From: Leptospira venezuelensis | GTDB taxonomy: Bacteria; Spirochaetota; Leptospiria; Leptospirales; Leptospiraceae | Direction: 5' to 3' | DNA: 64,000 nt | Assembly (NCBI RefSeq): GCF_002150035.1 | Contig: NZ_NETS01000006.1 | Span: 1-64,000, forward strand | Shown: positions 26,114-35,307 of the stretch, in pieces | Position numbering within the stretch: position 1 is the stretch's first letter | How the letters are laid out: every line of letters begins with the position of its first letter | Made by a program: the position numbers and the translations under genes | The notes under the pieces: generated by a model | What the model was told of the DNA's origin: nothing | Database searches by the model: none | Seen by the model: only the letters and a program-made list of their open reading frames with translations

Positions 26114-26645
26114 AATTGCGATTCTGCTTATATCGTCCCTGGCCCTTACAGAATGCAAAAGCCACCAGGAGAATCCGACCTCGGTCGTAGCCGAAAATCC
26201 GTCGGCACTTCGACTCAATTACGATGTAGTATATTATACAGGCGGACATTCCGTTTTACTCAACTCAGGTAGATTATTCGCCAGGGGTCTATTCTACGAA
26301 TGTAAAGTATCCGACACGAATTCCAATTTTGAAAGTTTCAGGGCTTCTTCATACACTGAGGATAATTCTAACGATTTCAGACAATTGGTATCCGAAACAG
26401 ACCAGTCAAAATTCAATTCCAGACAATTCCAATATTTCCCTATGGGGGAAAATTCCAGAGCTACAGTATTCTCAGGCTGCGCCAAAGCATCCGGAACAGA
26501 AAAATGTTACGTCCGTTGGGAATGGCAAAAAGAAGCGTTCATATTCGTATTCGAAACCCAATTGGAAAACAAAAAGGGATTGGGTACCGCGGAATTGGGA
26601 AAAGAATTCCATGAATTCGTAAGCCGGGGAATAAAAGCATTTTAA
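26097..26645 (+). CDS. Putative lipoprotein
   Basis: 183 residues from the ATG at 26097-26099, which follows an AAGGAG site; the frame is open further upstream but lies inside the aminomutase gene. MRSVFRIAILLISSLALTEC is a spirochaetal lipoprotein signal with Cys20. The mature part has three cysteines and a beta-rich look but no known domain. It overlaps the aminomutase 3' end by 17 bp, so the two are cotranscribed. Confidence 0.7.
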   Translation: MRSVFRIAILLISSLALTECKSHQENPTSVVAENPSALRLNYDVVYYTGGHSVLLNSGRLFARGLFYECKVSDTNSNFESFRASSYTEDNSNDFRQLVSETDQSKFNSRQFQYFPMGENSRATVFSGCAKASGTEKCYVRWEWQKEAFIFVFETQLENKKGLGTAELGKEFHEFVSRGIKAF

Positions 26646-26723
26646 CAGTGTATTTTCTTGACCGATTTTGATCCGGAAAGTATGTTATCCGGCGGGGAGA
26701 AGATATCCCGAGGATAAGATAGA

Positions 26724-26930
26724 ATGTGGTTAAAATTGGGGGATACCGAGGTCATTAATCTAGACTATATCTCCTCCATCAAAAAGAACATGGCGGCAAA
26801 CTCGATAGAGATCACCTACCATGACTTCAACCACGTAAAATCGTTGCCCTTCGGAGATCCGGAAGATAGAGATCGGGCCTACAAAGCAATTTTGGAAAAC
26901 CTTTCCAGGATGCGTTTGTTTTTCGAATAA
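26724..26930 (+). CDS. Small hypothetical protein
   Basis: 68 residues, beginning MWLKLGDTEVINLDYISSI. Pattern of short beta strands followed by a helix rich in charged residues. No family recognised. It sits 47 bp before the nucleotidyltransferase-like gene in the same direction. Confidence 0.6.
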   Translation: MWLKLGDTEVINLDYISSIKKNMAANSIEITYHDFNHVKSLPFGDPEDRDRAYKAILENLSRMRLFFE

Positions 26931-26977
26931 AAATATCTTCTAATATTCCTAGAGTAGAGACCAAAGCGATCTAAGCC

Positions 26978-27733
26978 ATGGAACGAATTAAAGAAAATCT
27001 ATCCAGCGTCTCCTCCCTAAAACCATTTGAACTCATATTTTTTGGTTCCAGACAAAGAGGAGAAGGAGACGAATCCTCCGACTTCAACTTTCTAGTACTC
27101 GCAGATCCTTCGGATCAACTCAAAGGGAATTTTATCCGAGAGATCAATAGAGCTATGGAGCCACTCCAAAGCCAGGGACAGGTCAATTTACTCGCAGCAG
27201 ACTGGGACGGATTCCGCACCAGGATGAGAAGTTACGACCCAGGTGCCATCCATATCTGCGAACTGGGCGAACCTTATTTCGGTTCCGAATATTTTCCGGT
27301 CATCAAAGAAGAATGGGACAAACTTAAATCAGAGCCAATCGACGGAAATATCGCAGGCAAATATTTAAGAAAACGTTATAGATTCTATAAAGGTATTGTT
27401 CCGCGTAACACTAAGGAAGATGTAGTTCGGATGGAAAGACTATTAACAGTCTATCTGCAAAACTGGATGTTCCGACATATCGAAGATCTTGGGATCGCAG
27501 AAATCGTAAACTCAGACATCCCTTCCAGGATCGGGCCAATGTTCCGTGCGCTTTACTCTAAAGAAGCTAAAGGAAACACTTTGGAACTACTGGAACTGTA
27601 TGAAGAAGTTCTAAAGTTAAAAAAAGAACTCCGCTCTCCAGAGTCCCCTTTCTCCGTGGAAAGATTCAACCAACTCAAAGAAACTCTTCGATTCGAAGAA
27701 AAAGAAATTCGAATTCTAAAACTGAATTATTGA
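26978..27733 (+). CDS. Nucleotidyltransferase-fold protein with altered active site
   Basis: 251 residues. FGSRQRGEGDESSDFNFLVL matches the GSxxxG...SDxDxxV motif of minimal nucleotidyltransferases, except that the second Asp is Asn. The C-terminal ~120 residues are helical and charged, similar in style to HEPN partners. The Asp-to-Asn change may weaken catalysis, so the protein could be a non-catalytic relative. It is an unlinked gene before a symmetrical terminator. Family assignment is moderate; function is unknown. Confidence 0.6.
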   Translation: MERIKENLSSVSSLKPFELIFFGSRQRGEGDESSDFNFLVLADPSDQLKGNFIREINRAMEPLQSQGQVNLLAADWDGFRTRMRSYDPGAIHICELGEPYFGSEYFPVIKEEWDKLKSEPIDGNIAGKYLRKRYRFYKGIVPRNTKEDVVRMERLLTVYLQNWMFRHIEDLGIAEIVNSDIPSRIGPMFRALYSKEAKGNTLELLELYEEVLKLKKELRSPESPFSVERFNQLKETLRFEEKEIRILKLNY

Positions 27734-27740
27734 GTCGCAG

Positions 27741-27767
27741 ATTTGTAGGAGCTCCTACAAATTTTTC
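27741..27767. terminator. Bidirectional terminator (perfect palindrome)
   Basis: A perfect 22-bp palindrome, ATTTGTAGGAG plus its inverted copy (27741-27762), followed by TTTTT. It lies between converging genes; the minus-strand gene's stop codon lies inside it. Its centre GGAGCTCC resembles the GGAACTCC octamer enriched further right. Confidence 0.75.
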
Positions 27768-28510
27768 TTAGAAAAATTGTTTACCGCCTTGGCCAAAATA
27801 GATTCAGCAATTTCTTCTCCCCAAATAGAACAACCTTCTATCGAAGGATGAAATCCATCTGAACAGAAAATCCCTTTTGGAGAGAGTGATCCAATCTTCC
27901 TCATTGGAATATGAAATACATTTTCCAATTTCGCAGAAAGATAAGAAGAAGCTTGGTCTAAAAGTCGAGCCTTCCAACCCAAAACAAATCTCATAGTTTT
28001 GGGCAAGGCAGGGAAAATCCCAAGAGGAGGAACTCCTGCAATAAAAACTGGAGCATCCGGATATTTTGATCTACAAATGTCGATCAGATCCTGCAGATCA
28101 GATGACCATTTTTTCTGAGAGTGTAATTTAACTACATCGTTCGCACCTAAAGCAAGAACGATCGCATCCGGTAAAGACTCAGGCAAGCGAGACCCGAACT
28201 TCTGCTTTGCTTCCTCTAAAGTGATCCCACTTTGTCCAATCGCTTTCCAAAAAATCTTTCTTCCACTTTTGTTTCTCAGAGCTGAGGCAATTTGGCCAGT
28301 CAAAGAACTTTTATAGTCAGGAATTCCCACACCAGCAACGGTAGATTCTCCCAAAACCAAAAGATGAAATGGATTAGAACCCGGTAATTCGCCGAAGTCC
28401 GGGCCGGCAGCTTCTGGTAAACGAGGAATTGTTCTACGAGCCTTCAACCCCTGCCATAAAAGTACAGGGGATAAAAGAAGACTCGTAGTATAAAATGGGA
28501 TCTCTTTCAT
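27755..28510 (-). CDS. SGNH/GDSL-family hydrolase
   Basis: 251 residues with a short hydrophobic N-terminus. SGNH blocks: LLVLGESTVAGVG (Ser), a downstream Gly (IGQSG), LALGANDVV (Asn) and SDGFHPSIEG (Asp/His pair). These enzymes hydrolyse ester bonds in lipids or O-acetylated sugars. It lies 9 bp after the RetSat-type oxidoreductase and is probably cotranscribed, so a lipid substrate is plausible. Confidence 0.85.
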   Translation of the reverse strand: MKEIPFYTTSLLLSPVLLWQGLKARRTIPRLPEAAGPDFGELPGSNPFHLLVLGESTVAGVGIPDYKSSLTGQIASALRNKSGRKIFWKAIGQSGITLEEAKQKFGSRLPESLPDAIVLALGANDVVKLHSQKKWSSDLQDLIDICRSKYPDAPVFIAGVPPLGIFPALPKTMRFVLGWKARLLDQASSYLSAKLENVFHIPMRKIGSLSPKGIFCSDGFHPSIEGCSIWGEEIAESILAKAVNNFSKKNL

Positions 28511-28519
28511 TAGAATTTT

Positions 28520-30109
28520 CTAATTTTTTAATTCTCTCAGCAGGTTTGCATTTCCAGTTACCGCCAAGGCAGCAGCCAAGCCCCCCATCATAGCTCCTGC
28601 TATCCCGGGAGAAGCGGCATCTGCACCAGTCAAATAAAGTCCCTCAACCGGAGTTCTTACATCGAACCAAGGACTTTTTTCCTTCTTATATCTTTCTGGA
28701 ACGCAGGCTAATCCATAAATGGCACCGTCTGGGTGAGAAGTAAAATGTTCGTTCGTGATTGGAGTCGAAAGTTCAGCAAATTCGACCAGCTTAGTAAGAC
28801 CTGGAAATCTGGCTTCTAATGTAGTAAGGATTCGCTTTATGATCCTCTCCTTAAAGTCTTTATATTCCTCTCCCCTTTTTTTCCAAGGTTCGTCTTTCCA
28901 TTCTGCAAAATTGGAATAATCAGTGAATGTGATCACATCCATTGTATGAGACTTTGCCTCTGGATTTTTCAAACTTGGAAAGGAAAGATATAGATTCGGT
29001 ATTTCATCACTTTCAGAAAGCCAATCGTTCCTTTCAGAAAAATTCTTATCATGATCAGGAGAAGAGAAAATCCAGTAGTTCTCCCCACTAAATCCGAATT
29101 TTGCAGGACTCTCGGAAAGACCAAGGTAGAGACAAATACTTGTGGTCATTTTTTCTCTATTATAAAAGTCTTTTAGATCCTTTCTGAATGGAATCGGAAA
29201 AGAATCCGGGATCAGTTTTGTATAAGTGGGATAAGCTCCTGCACATGAGATCACAACCGGTGCGAAAAAGTCTCGTTCATGACCTTCTCCCCTCAATGCT
29301 TTTGCTTTAACCCCTACTACCTTTCCATCCTTGATCAGGATCTCCTTCGCTTCCACTGAAGATAAAACTGCGCCGCCATTTTCCTGAAGGATCGGTTCTA
29401 TTGTATCAAAAATTTTACCCGCACCTCCCACTGGATAATAACCTCCGTTAATATAATGCTGCACTAGTGTTGCATGCATCGCAAAAGCTACTTTAGAAGG
29501 AGGAAGACCATAATCTCCCCATTGTGCCGCAAGGATCCCTTTCAAGTCTTCACTCTTGAAATTTTTATCGAAATAGTCTTTGAGAGTAACTACGTTCCCT
29601 TCCCCCAGAATACCAATGAGAGAATTCAAAGGTGGAGGAGAAAGCCTCATCATGATTGCCTTTCCAAAAAGAACCGAAACCTTTCTAATGTCCTTTAGAT
29701 ATCTTTCGATTGCTTCCTCTTCTTCAGGGAATTCGTTGATCAGATCTGATTTAAACTTTTCCGGATCTCCATATATATCAAATTTTCGAGAAGGAAAAAC
29801 CAAACGTTCGAAAGGATCAGGCATCCTTTTCCATACAAGCTGCCCGCGAGTGATCTTATCAGAGATTTTTTTACAAAGTCCGCCTTCATGCATATCACCT
29901 ACATAGTGAATGCCTACATCCCAATGATACTTTCCTTGTTTTCTTTGAAATTCGTGAGTAAAACCGCCCGGCTGAAAATGTTTTTCCAGGACTAAAACCT
30001 TCTTACCCGCAGATTGGGCCAAAAGACTTGCAGTGGTTAGGCTTCCCATTCCGGAACCTATAAATATAATATCGAATTCGTTTCCTACTTGATCAATATT
30101 CATTGACAA
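28520..30109 (-). CDS. FAD-dependent oxidoreductase, RetSat/CrtI family
   Basis: 529 residues. GSGMGSLTTASLL is the FAD dinucleotide motif, followed by LEKHFQPGGFTHEF. YPVGGAGKIFDTIEPIL and the terminal YLTGADAASPGIAGAMMGG are typical of the phytoene-desaturase / all-trans-retinol 13,14-reductase group. Members act on polyene or unsaturated lipid chains; the substrate here is unknown. Divergent from a TetR gene over a short operator-bearing gap, so likely repressed by it. Confidence 0.85.
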   Translation of the reverse strand: MSMNIDQVGNEFDIIFIGSGMGSLTTASLLAQSAGKKVLVLEKHFQPGGFTHEFQRKQGKYHWDVGIHYVGDMHEGGLCKKISDKITRGQLVWKRMPDPFERLVFPSRKFDIYGDPEKFKSDLINEFPEEEEAIERYLKDIRKVSVLFGKAIMMRLSPPPLNSLIGILGEGNVVTLKDYFDKNFKSEDLKGILAAQWGDYGLPPSKVAFAMHATLVQHYINGGYYPVGGAGKIFDTIEPILQENGGAVLSSVEAKEILIKDGKVVGVKAKALRGEGHERDFFAPVVISCAGAYPTYTKLIPDSFPIPFRKDLKDFYNREKMTTSICLYLGLSESPAKFGFSGENYWIFSSPDHDKNFSERNDWLSESDEIPNLYLSFPSLKNPEAKSHTMDVITFTDYSNFAEWKDEPWKKRGEEYKDFKERIIKRILTTLEARFPGLTKLVEFAELSTPITNEHFTSHPDGAIYGLACVPERYKKEKSPWFDVRTPVEGLYLTGADAASPGIAGAMMGGLAAALAVTGNANLLRELKN

Positions 30110-30127
30110 AACCTCTTATTCGCATTC

Positions 30128-30148
30128 AATGTGAACACTGAACACATT
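30128..30148. promoter_or_regulatory. Candidate TetR operator
   Basis: AATGTG (30128-30133) and CACATT (30143-30148) are perfect inverted arms separated by 9 nt, midway between the divergent oxidoreductase and TetR genes. A second short dyad, ATGTA/TACAT (30172-30182), lies close to the tetR-like start. Such spacing suits a TetR dimer. Confidence 0.5.
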
Positions 30149-30188
30149 CAGTTTTATAATATCAACCTCTAATGTAATACATGTCAAC

Positions 30189-30809
30189 ATGAAAAATTCC
30201 CAAGAAAAAAATTCATACCACCACGGAGACCTAAAAAGGGCCCTATTGGATGCCTCCATAAAGATCTTAAAAGAAGAAGGTTATAAGGCCTTAAGTCTCA
30301 GAAAAGCCGCGACCTTGGCCGGAGTCAGTCAATCTGCCCCATATAGGCATTATCCAGATTTAGAATCTTTATATGCTGATATCGCTGAAGAAGGATTTAA
30401 GATCTTAGCGGAAAGGCAAAAGAAACTTAGATCGAAATACAAGAAGAGGCCATTACTTCTATTTAGAGAGTCTGGGGTTTCTTATGTAGAATTCGCATTA
30501 GAAAATCCTGATCTATTTAGGATCATGTATGGAAACCAGATTGAAAGCCATCTAAAATACGATTCTTTAATCAAAACCGAGGATGAAACTTTTCAAATCA
30601 TAGTGGATATCATCAAAGATTGCCAAAAAGCAGGGCTGATCCCGGAAGGAAATGCAGAAAAAGCGGCCACCTCCGCTTGGACAATGGCTCATGGAGTCGC
30701 AGTATTATTATCAGGTCAACAAATGATGTTTCGATCAATAGAGATAAAACAGGCAAGAAAGATCACGAAGGACTTAATCCAATTCCTATATACCGGCCTA
30801 AAGGCATAA
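30189..30809 (+). CDS. TetR-family transcriptional regulator
   Basis: 206 residues. The HTH lies at ~30-60 (LRKAATLAGVSQSAPYRHYP) and the C-terminal domain is of the TetR_C WHG type (FALENPDLFRIMYG). Usually a repressor released by a small hydrophobic ligand. It is divergent from the RetSat-type oxidoreductase-SGNH pair and converges on the Cfa operon, so the former is the likelier target. Confidence 0.88.
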   Translation: MKNSQEKNSYHHGDLKRALLDASIKILKEEGYKALSLRKAATLAGVSQSAPYRHYPDLESLYADIAEEGFKILAERQKKLRSKYKKRPLLLFRESGVSYVEFALENPDLFRIMYGNQIESHLKYDSLIKTEDETFQIIVDIIKDCQKAGLIPEGNAEKAATSAWTMAHGVAVLLSGQQMMFRSIEIKQARKITKDLIQFLYTGLKA

Positions 30810-30866
30810 TTTTAACCTAAGGAATAGAGCTCGTCGATTCGACTTTCTCGACTATTAGAAGAAACT

Positions 30867-30881
30867 AGAAGTTATACTTCT
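30867..30881. terminator. Weak hairpin between converging genes
   Basis: AGAAGT (30867-30872) and ACTTCT (30876-30881) with a TAT loop, embedded in an AT-rich stretch between the tetR-like gene and the Cfa-family gene. It could end transcripts from either side, but the stem is short. Confidence 0.35.
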
Positions 30882-30882
30882 T

Positions 30883-31914
30883 CTATCTCTTATCGAAAAG
30901 ATAATGTGATACGATCCATTCTTCTCCGTTTTTATATTTCCAAAGTTCTGCGCAAGCCATGAAGAAAGTTTTCCAATAAACAAACCATTTCACAGCCTGA
31001 TCCTTTCCATAGGTTTCGCTTAAAATTTGCAGAACTTCTTCCTTATTTTTATACATATTAGAAAGCCAAGCTTCAGAAGTAAGAGCGTAATTATTGCCGT
31101 TTACCACCCATTGGTTGCGAATCTGAAAATCTTTTTGGAAATATAAGAACAGATCATGAGAAGGCATCTGCCCTCCCGTAAAAAAGTACTTTGCCATCCA
31201 ATCTGTATCATCCACTACTTCGAAAGGATACGCGAACTTTTTATGAGTAAATATATGTACGAAAAATTTTCCCTTCGGTTTCAGGAAACTCGCAAGTTTT
31301 CCAAATAAAACTTCATAGTTTTTCATATGTTCTAACATTTCTATCGAGATGATACGATCGAATTTTAGGCTCGTTTTAAATACGTTCATATCGGCTGTTA
31401 TAATATTTAGGTTTTTTAAACCTCTTTTCTTTGCCTCAGAATCTATGAACTTCTTTTGGGTTCTGGAATTAGAAACTCCTGTTACTTTACATTTCGGATA
31501 CTTCTCCGCTACATAAAGAGAAAGAGATCCCCAACCACAACCCAAATCTAAAACGTTCATTCCATTTTCGAGCTCTGCTCTTTTGCAGGTGAGTTCGAGC
31601 ATAGCCCTTTCTGATTCATCGATCCCAACATCGGGAGAAGTCCAAAAGCCTGAACTATACTTCATGTATTTTCCCATCACCAATTTGAAAAAGGCAGAAG
31701 GAACCTCATAATGTTGCTCATTTGCTGACTGAGTATCAATTGCAATGGGAGATTGTTTCAAAGAGTTTACGTATCGAATCAGATGTTCCTGATTTTTCTC
31801 CAAGCTCCCTTTATCTTCCATATGAAGTCTGAGATGCAGGAGTTGGCGTATCCTAAATCGGATCAGCCAATCCGGGAAAACATCTTTTTCCATAAGTTTA
31901 TAGATAAGATTCAT
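30883..31914 (-). CDS. Cfa-family SAM methyltransferase (short form)
   Basis: 343 residues. SAM-binding motif MNVLDLGCGWGSLSLY, with an N-terminal QHYEVPSAFFKLVMGKYMKY segment. Length and motifs fit the cyclopropane-fatty-acid-synthase-like / coclaurine-N-methyltransferase-like branch rather than classical Cfa (~380 residues). It probably methylates a lipid alkene or another small molecule using SAM. It is the last gene of the minus-strand operon 30883-36617; a second Cfa-family gene lies three genes earlier. Confidence 0.8.
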   Translation of the reverse strand: MNLIYKLMEKDVFPDWLIRFRIRQLLHLRLHMEDKGSLEKNQEHLIRYVNSLKQSPIAIDTQSANEQHYEVPSAFFKLVMGKYMKYSSGFWTSPDVGIDESERAMLELTCKRAELENGMNVLDLGCGWGSLSLYVAEKYPKCKVTGVSNSRTQKKFIDSEAKKRGLKNLNIITADMNVFKTSLKFDRIISIEMLEHMKNYEVLFGKLASFLKPKGKFFVHIFTHKKFAYPFEVVDDTDWMAKYFFTGGQMPSHDLFLYFQKDFQIRNQWVVNGNNYALTSEAWLSNMYKNKEEVLQILSETYGKDQAVKWFVYWKTFFMACAELWKYKNGEEWIVSHYLFDKR

Positions 31915-31945
31915 ATTGAGTTTTCCTATATTTTAAATTTCGAAT

Positions 31946-32737
31946 CTACTTTTTGGGAAACCAAGGAAAGAAGGCACTGGTCTTGGATTTGTATTCAGAG
32001 TACAGGTTCCCTTTAGACTTTAATTGCCCAATCTCATTCAGAGGAATGCCGGTGATCTTAGTCAAAAGAATAAACATGATCAACGGAGAGATGAGGCCGA
32101 TCCAACCCCATGGAGAAGCAAGAGAAACTAAGCCGAAAGAAATCCAAATAACCCATTCAAAAAAATAGTTTGGATGTCTGCTGTATTTCCAAAGTCCTAC
32201 GTCACACACCTTTCCCTTGTTAGCTGCGTCTAATTTAAATTCTGCCAATTGAAAATCAGCTACCGATTCTCCCCAAAGTCCCATCGCAAAAACACAAAGT
32301 CCAATCACTTCTAAAGGATGGGTTTGGATTGAAGGGTTCAAAGCCGGAAAAAGAAATGGGAGGCTTAAGATCGTTCCAAGAATTCCTTGGAACTGAAATA
32401 CATTGATAAAAAACTTTCGATCTACCTTGTCTCCGTAGTCCTTTCGGAATTCGGTATATCTTGCGTCTTCATGCCCGGTCAGAACTCTTGTAGTAAATAT
32501 GAAGTAAGAAAGTCTCCAACCCCAGACCGTTGCCATAAAAGCAAAAATAGCCTTTCTTACGGAAAAAGAATCGCCTAATATAAAATATACGATTGCAATT
32601 GTGGAGATACAAAGTCCCCATCCCACATCTACAATAGAATAATTTTTGATTAGCTTTCCAATCAACCAAAGTAAACTCATCAAAAAGAATACAACCACCC
32701 AAGCGCTGAACATTAAAGACACTGCTTTTTCGTACAT
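31946..32737 (-). CDS. DUF1295-family membrane protein
   Basis: 263 residues with about seven hydrophobic helices. SRHPNYFFEWVIWISFG is the C-terminal motif of the steroid 5-alpha-reductase / isoprenylcysteine methyltransferase-like fold to which DUF1295 belongs. Known relatives reduce or methylate membrane-embedded substrates. Together with the Cfa-type genes it suggests modification of acyl chains within the inner membrane. Confidence 0.85.
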   Translation of the reverse strand: MYEKAVSLMFSAWVVVFFLMSLLWLIGKLIKNYSIVDVGWGLCISTIAIVYFILGDSFSVRKAIFAFMATVWGWRLSYFIFTTRVLTGHEDARYTEFRKDYGDKVDRKFFINVFQFQGILGTILSLPFLFPALNPSIQTHPLEVIGLCVFAMGLWGESVADFQLAEFKLDAANKGKVCDVGLWKYSRHPNYFFEWVIWISFGLVSLASPWGWIGLISPLIMFILLTKITGIPLNEIGQLKSKGNLYSEYKSKTSAFFPWFPKK

Positions 32738-32763
32738 TAGAATGCTCCGATATACATGGATTT

Positions 32764-33246
32764 TTATTTGCGAACAATCTGGTTTGCTTTTTTAACCAGT
32801 AATAATAATGGGAAATAAGAGATCACTGCTGAAATTGGCACGATACAAACCCAACCAAGAATAGCGTATCCAGCAGAATGAGAAAGCCCTTCCCAAACTT
32901 GGGAACTATCACCTTCTACAAGTTTATAGGCCCAAGTCAGATCTAATTCTCTATCTGATAAATACGCACCTAATTTCAAAAAAGGGACAATTAGAAAAAC
33001 TTGAAATGGATACATTGCATAATTTGCGATCTGAATGGAAACTGGATTTAATCTTAAAACAAAACCTACAATAGCACATAGTGCCATTGTAGTTCCAATC
33101 AAAGGGAAAATACCAATTGCTCCGCCAATTGCCAATGATAATGCAATCTTTTTCGGACTAGTTCCGGTTTTTAATTCCTCTAATATCCTTAATTTTGTCT
33201 TAGCGAAAAAAGAAGGTTTCGATTCTTGATTTTCTAATTTTGTCAC
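32764..33246 (-). CDS. DUF2062-family membrane protein
   Basis: 160 residues. KKIALSLAIGGAIGIFPLIG and LNPVSIQIANYAMYPFQVFL are typical DUF2062 blocks; two or three membrane helices. Function unknown; the family often sits beside glycosyl- or acyltransferase genes. Its start overlaps the stop of the long Cfa gene by 4 bp. Confidence 0.8.
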   Translation of the reverse strand: MTKLENQESKPSFFAKTKLRILEELKTGTSPKKIALSLAIGGAIGIFPLIGTTMALCAIVGFVLRLNPVSIQIANYAMYPFQVFLIVPFLKLGAYLSDRELDLTWAYKLVEGDSSQVWEGLSHSAGYAILGWVCIVPISAVISYFPLLLLVKKANQIVRK

Positions 33247-34538
33247 TGAGAATTTAATCCGAGATTATTCGGTCTGGTATACACTACCTGAACCACGCTG
33301 ATATTTCTCATATGAAAGGCAGCAGCGCAATACGAAAAATAATATCTCCATTTACGTAGAAATGATTCATCATAACCCATGCTTCGAATGGAGGAAAGAT
33401 TTACTTCAAATCCCTTCTGCCAAGACATGAGAGTTTGATCATAGTATCTACCTATATCTTCTAACTCATGGAGGAACATATCACCGGTTTTATTGATGGC
33501 CTCGTTGATCCTTGCAATCGAAGGCAAAAGTGATCCGGGGAAAATGTGTTTTTGGATAAAATCCACTCCCTTTCTAAAAGATTCATATCTAGAGTCAGGG
33601 CATGTGATGATCTGGTGTGCCATTAGTCCGTCTTTTTTCAAAACTCTATGACACATTGCAAAGAAGTCCTCGAAATATTCGTGGCCGACTGCTTCTAACA
33701 TTTCCACAGTCACAATCTTATCGTAAGAGCCTTGTACTTTTCGATAATCTTCCAATCGGACTTCTATCTTATCTTCTAAACCCATAGCGGAAATCTTTGC
33801 TTTTGCAAATTTATATTGTTCTTCCGAAATCGTATAAGAAGTCACTCTGCATCCATAATTTTTAGCAGCGTAAGTAGAGAATGCACCCCAGCCAGTTCCA
33901 ATCTCCAAGAGATGATCGGAAGATTTGAGTTTCAATTTTTTACAAAGATTTTCGATCTTTGCAATTTGAGCTTCTTCTAACGATTTTGATGGATCAGAGA
34001 AGTATGCGCAGGAATAAGTCATTGTAGGATCTAAGAATTTCTTGTAAAAATCATTTCCTAAATCGTAATGTTCGGAAATATTTTTCTTACTTCCTCTGAC
34101 AGAATTATTTCTGAACAAATGTAAAAGCCGATTCCCCAAATTCATTAGAGCAAGATGAATGAAATTTTTATTAGAACCGCTGACAGAAGGTGTACTTTCT
34201 ATATTTAGCAAGAACCAGCAAATGATTGCACGAATATCGTCCGTATCCCAATCACCGTCCATGTAAGATTCTGCTAGTCCAATATCTCCATACAATACTA
34301 TCTTTTTGAAAAACTTTCTATCTTTCACTTGTAAGATAGCGTGATGGAACTCTGGGGGATCAGAAGAATTCGGATTTCCTAGATATCTTTGCCCGCCATC
34401 AGGAAAAAGAACACGTAAAGATCCTCTCTGCATTCCAGATAAAGCGGAGAAGAAAATCCTCTCATAAAAACCTAAAGTTCCGGACTCGGAACCTGCACTT
34501 TCCAACGGTTCTACTTTTGCAATATTATCGCCTTCCAA
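33243..34538 (-). CDS. cfa: Cyclopropane-fatty-acyl-phospholipid synthase family protein
   Basis: 431 residues. An N-terminal lipid-binding-like region precedes the SAM domain: EHYDLGNDFYKKFLDPTMTY, then LLEIGTGWGAFSTYAAKNYG and later HEYFEDFFAMCHRVLKKDG. Full Cfa-type enzymes add a methylene bridge across cis double bonds of membrane phospholipids; relatives add a methyl branch or act in furan fatty acid synthesis. The gene is within a COG2907-DUF1365-Cfa run, a recurring neighbourhood in bacteria. It overlaps the DUF1365 gene by 14 bp. Confidence 0.88.
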   Translation of the reverse strand: MEGDNIAKVEPLESAGSESGTLGFYERIFFSALSGMQRGSLRVLFPDGGQRYLGNPNSSDPPEFHHAILQVKDRKFFKKIVLYGDIGLAESYMDGDWDTDDIRAIICWFLLNIESTPSVSGSNKNFIHLALMNLGNRLLHLFRNNSVRGSKKNISEHYDLGNDFYKKFLDPTMTYSCAYFSDPSKSLEEAQIAKIENLCKKLKLKSSDHLLEIGTGWGAFSTYAAKNYGCRVTSYTISEEQYKFAKAKISAMGLEDKIEVRLEDYRKVQGSYDKIVTVEMLEAVGHEYFEDFFAMCHRVLKKDGLMAHQIITCPDSRYESFRKGVDFIQKHIFPGSLLPSIARINEAINKTGDMFLHELEDIGRYYDQTLMSWQKGFEVNLSSIRSMGYDESFLRKWRYYFSYCAAAFHMRNISVVQVVYTRPNNLGLNSQ

Positions 34539-35307
34539 GATGCAATCCTCTTTGTTTGTCTAATCCTTCATTCTTTCGAATGAACGGAAGTTTTTTTAGG
34601 TAAAGAAGAAAGGCCTGCCAGTGTATAAGCCCGATCACTCTCAAAGTTACGAAAGGATATTTTAAGAACATCCAGATCAAATTTAGATCAGTTAGATCTA
34701 AATCCTTCCCGGTATAAGTAGTCACCATGACCCTTTCTCCATTTTCGAAAGCGTCTATCCTTAAGTTTATCCTTCCACCCTGGGGAGGATTTAAATAAAA
34801 TTCGAACTCTGAGTCCAAGCTGACAAACGGAGAAACATAGAAGAACTTCCCTTCTTTCTTTTTAAATCCTTTTTGTTCAAAGGATCCTTTTCCAAGGAAG
34901 AATAACTTCATTTCTCCGAATGTATTTCCAACCTCAGCAACGGCGCATATTGGATTTCCATCTTTACCCTCAGCAAAATAAAATGATACCGGATTAAAGA
35001 CGTAGCCGAATACTCTTAGGTTGGTGATTAGCGTTACCTTTTCTACCTCTTCTTTGACTCCTTCCTGTCTTAAGTACTCTAAAAAATTTTCTTTAATACC
35101 TTTTTTTCCGAAGTTTAGATGATCGCTATCCTTGAAAGAAAATATCCGAAACTTATTATTTCCAAGCATCCATAAACGATCGTTTACTAAATCAAGTTCG
35201 TCCAGATCCAATTGAAATGTAAAGATTCCGTAATTAAACCGATTCGGTTTAGGGATCTTTCGATCATGCATGACCCTTGCTTCGACTATCTTAGAATTTA
35301 GTCCCAT
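34525..35307 (-). CDS. DUF1365-family protein
   Basis: 260 residues from the ATG at 35305-35307; an earlier in-frame start at 35352 would overlap the flavoprotein by 55 bp. VEARVMHDRKIPKPNRFNYG and FGYVFNPVSFYFA are conserved DUF1365 motifs. No activity can be read from sequence. The family is consistently found with COG2907 flavoproteins and Cfa-type enzymes, and this order is kept here. Confidence 0.85.
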   Translation of the reverse strand: MGLNSKIVEARVMHDRKIPKPNRFNYGIFTFQLDLDELDLVNDRLWMLGNNKFRIFSFKDSDHLNFGKKGIKENFLEYLRQEGVKEEVEKVTLITNLRVFGYVFNPVSFYFAEGKDGNPICAVAEVGNTFGEMKLFFLGKGSFEQKGFKKKEGKFFYVSPFVSLDSEFEFYLNPPQGGRINLRIDAFENGERVMVTTYTGKDLDLTDLNLIWMFLKYPFVTLRVIGLIHWQAFLLYLKKLPFIRKNEGLDKQRGLHLGRR

